From Nocardia asteroides (GTDB lineage Bacteria; Actinomycetota; Actinomycetes; Mycobacteriales; Mycobacteriaceae), in contig NZ_LR134352.1 of NCBI RefSeq assembly GCF_900637185.1, forward strand, positions 3,772,001 through 3,836,000: 64,000 bases of DNA, read 5' to 3'. Below are positions 63,499-64,000 of this stretch, in pieces; positions within the stretch are counted from its first letter, which is position 1, and each line of letters starts with the position of its first letter. Below the pieces are notes generated by a model that saw nothing but the letters and a program-made list of their open reading frames with translations, did not search any database and was not told the DNA's origin. Position numbers and translations under genes: made by a program.

Positions 63499-64000
63499 GC
63501 CACAGCCTCTCCCGTGCGGCGGTGCTGGCGCTGACGATCTGCTCGGTGGCCGGCTGCACGATGACCGTCGACTCCATGCCCCTGCCCAAACCCGGCCTCG
63601 ACGGCCCCACCTACACGGTCCGGGCGATGTTCGACAACGCGTTGAACCTGCCCGATCGCGCGCACGTGAAGGCAGGCGGCACCGACATCGGCATCGTCAC
63701 CGGCCTCGACACCACCGATTTCGTGGCGACGGTCGAGCTGGAGATCCGCGCGGACGTTCGCCTGCCGCGCGGATCTCGGGCCGAACTTCGCCAGCCGACA
63801 CCGCTGGGCGACATCTATGTCGCGGTCGTGCTGCCCGAACTCCGCCCCGGCACACCGATGCTGGCCGACGGCGACGTCATCGACCAGGACCACACCTCGG
63901 CGGGCGCCTCGGTGGAGGAGCTGATGATGTCGCTGTCGATGTTGCTCAACGGCGGTGCGCTGAGTCAGGTGGCCCGGATCACCAGCGAGTCGAACTCGAT
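63495..64000 (+). CDS. mceE: MCE family lipoprotein MceE-type (partial, runs off the window)
   Basis: The first 168 residues of the next MCE protein. Signal and lipobox are LTICSVAGC (Cys near residue 21), followed by PLPKPGLDGPTYTVRAMFDNALNLPDRAHVKAGGTDIGIVTG broken over residues 28-70, typical of the LprK/MceE lipoproteins. It starts by ATGA overlap with mceD. The remainder, and an expected mceF, lie beyond 64000. Confidence 0.9.
   Translation, partial: MSHSLSRAAVLALTICSVAGCTMTVDSMPLPKPGLDGPTYTVRAMFDNALNLPDRAHVKAGGTDIGIVTGLDTTDFVATVELEIRADVRLPRGSRAELRQPTPLGDIYVAVVLPELRPGTPMLADGDVIDQDHTSAGASVEELMMSLSMLLNGGALSQVARITSESNS

Overview
The window is high-GC actinobacterial chromosome, and its gene content points to Nocardia or a close mycolic-acid relative (Mycobacteriales). 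The pointers are a yrbE/mce operon, a conservon (CvnA-E type), a PruA/PruB/PruC proline module, CFP30B-like and Rv3717-like proteins, and a family 2A encapsulin. I saw no rRNA, tRNA, insertion sequence, integrase or CRISPR array, so this reads as ordinary chromosome with accessory islands. The genus is inferred from gene content only.

Layout. 1-4886: a BMP-type (nucleoside-like) ABC importer read leftward, with a divergent GntR/FCD regulator and a GTATAC palindrome between them. 4891-8376: a LysR regulator divergent from a DapA-family lyase, then a DHA2 drug exporter. 8435-11587: a family 2A encapsulin shell gene overlapping the gene for its cysteine desulfurase cargo, which carries a 160-residue disordered N-terminal extension. 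11841-15770: a complete conservon (sensor ATPase, roadblock, DUF742, small GTPase, degenerate P450). 15777-17762: TetR and a second, canonical P450. 17790-20282: secreted proteins, namely a peptidoglycan amidase, a chitin-type AA10 LPMO with CBM5/12 behind a promoter with a 20-bp palindrome, and a small Ig-like exoprotein.

20339-31829: a ClpC/ClpB-like AAA+ protein without a visible ClpP loop, an SRPBCC-acyl-CoA ligase fusion, a TetR, an amino acid permease and the proline catabolic genes pruA-pruB with divergent pruC. 31909-44800: mostly metabolic and membrane singletons (alkylsulfatase, cupin, VOC protein, CocE hydrolase, gluconokinase, M50 peptidase, flavoenzymes, permease) plus an unknown DNA-binding-like protein behind a possible DNA-damage promoter. 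44909-54420: two NarL-type two-component systems, an inositol-phosphatase-like/reductase pair with a divergent LysR, a TAP-like lipoprotein hydrolase and an SDR.

54746-64000: an MCE lipid-transport locus. An MpaB-family oxygenase gene and a small membrane protein gene lie on one side of a TetR gene, and yrbEA-yrbEB-mceA-B-C-D-E on the other, continuing past the window edge. Both flanking promoters carry paired copies of one palindrome, CTAC-N6-GTAG. This makes a coherent predicted regulon in which the TetR protein controls itself, the oxygenase and the lipid importer.

Most interesting are the encapsulin/desulfurase pair, the four-copy mce operator, the conservon with its inactive-looking P450, the LPMO promoter palindrome, the AAA+ hybrid and the SRPBCC-ligase fusion. 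Function calls rest on reading motifs in the translated sequence; no database search was run.
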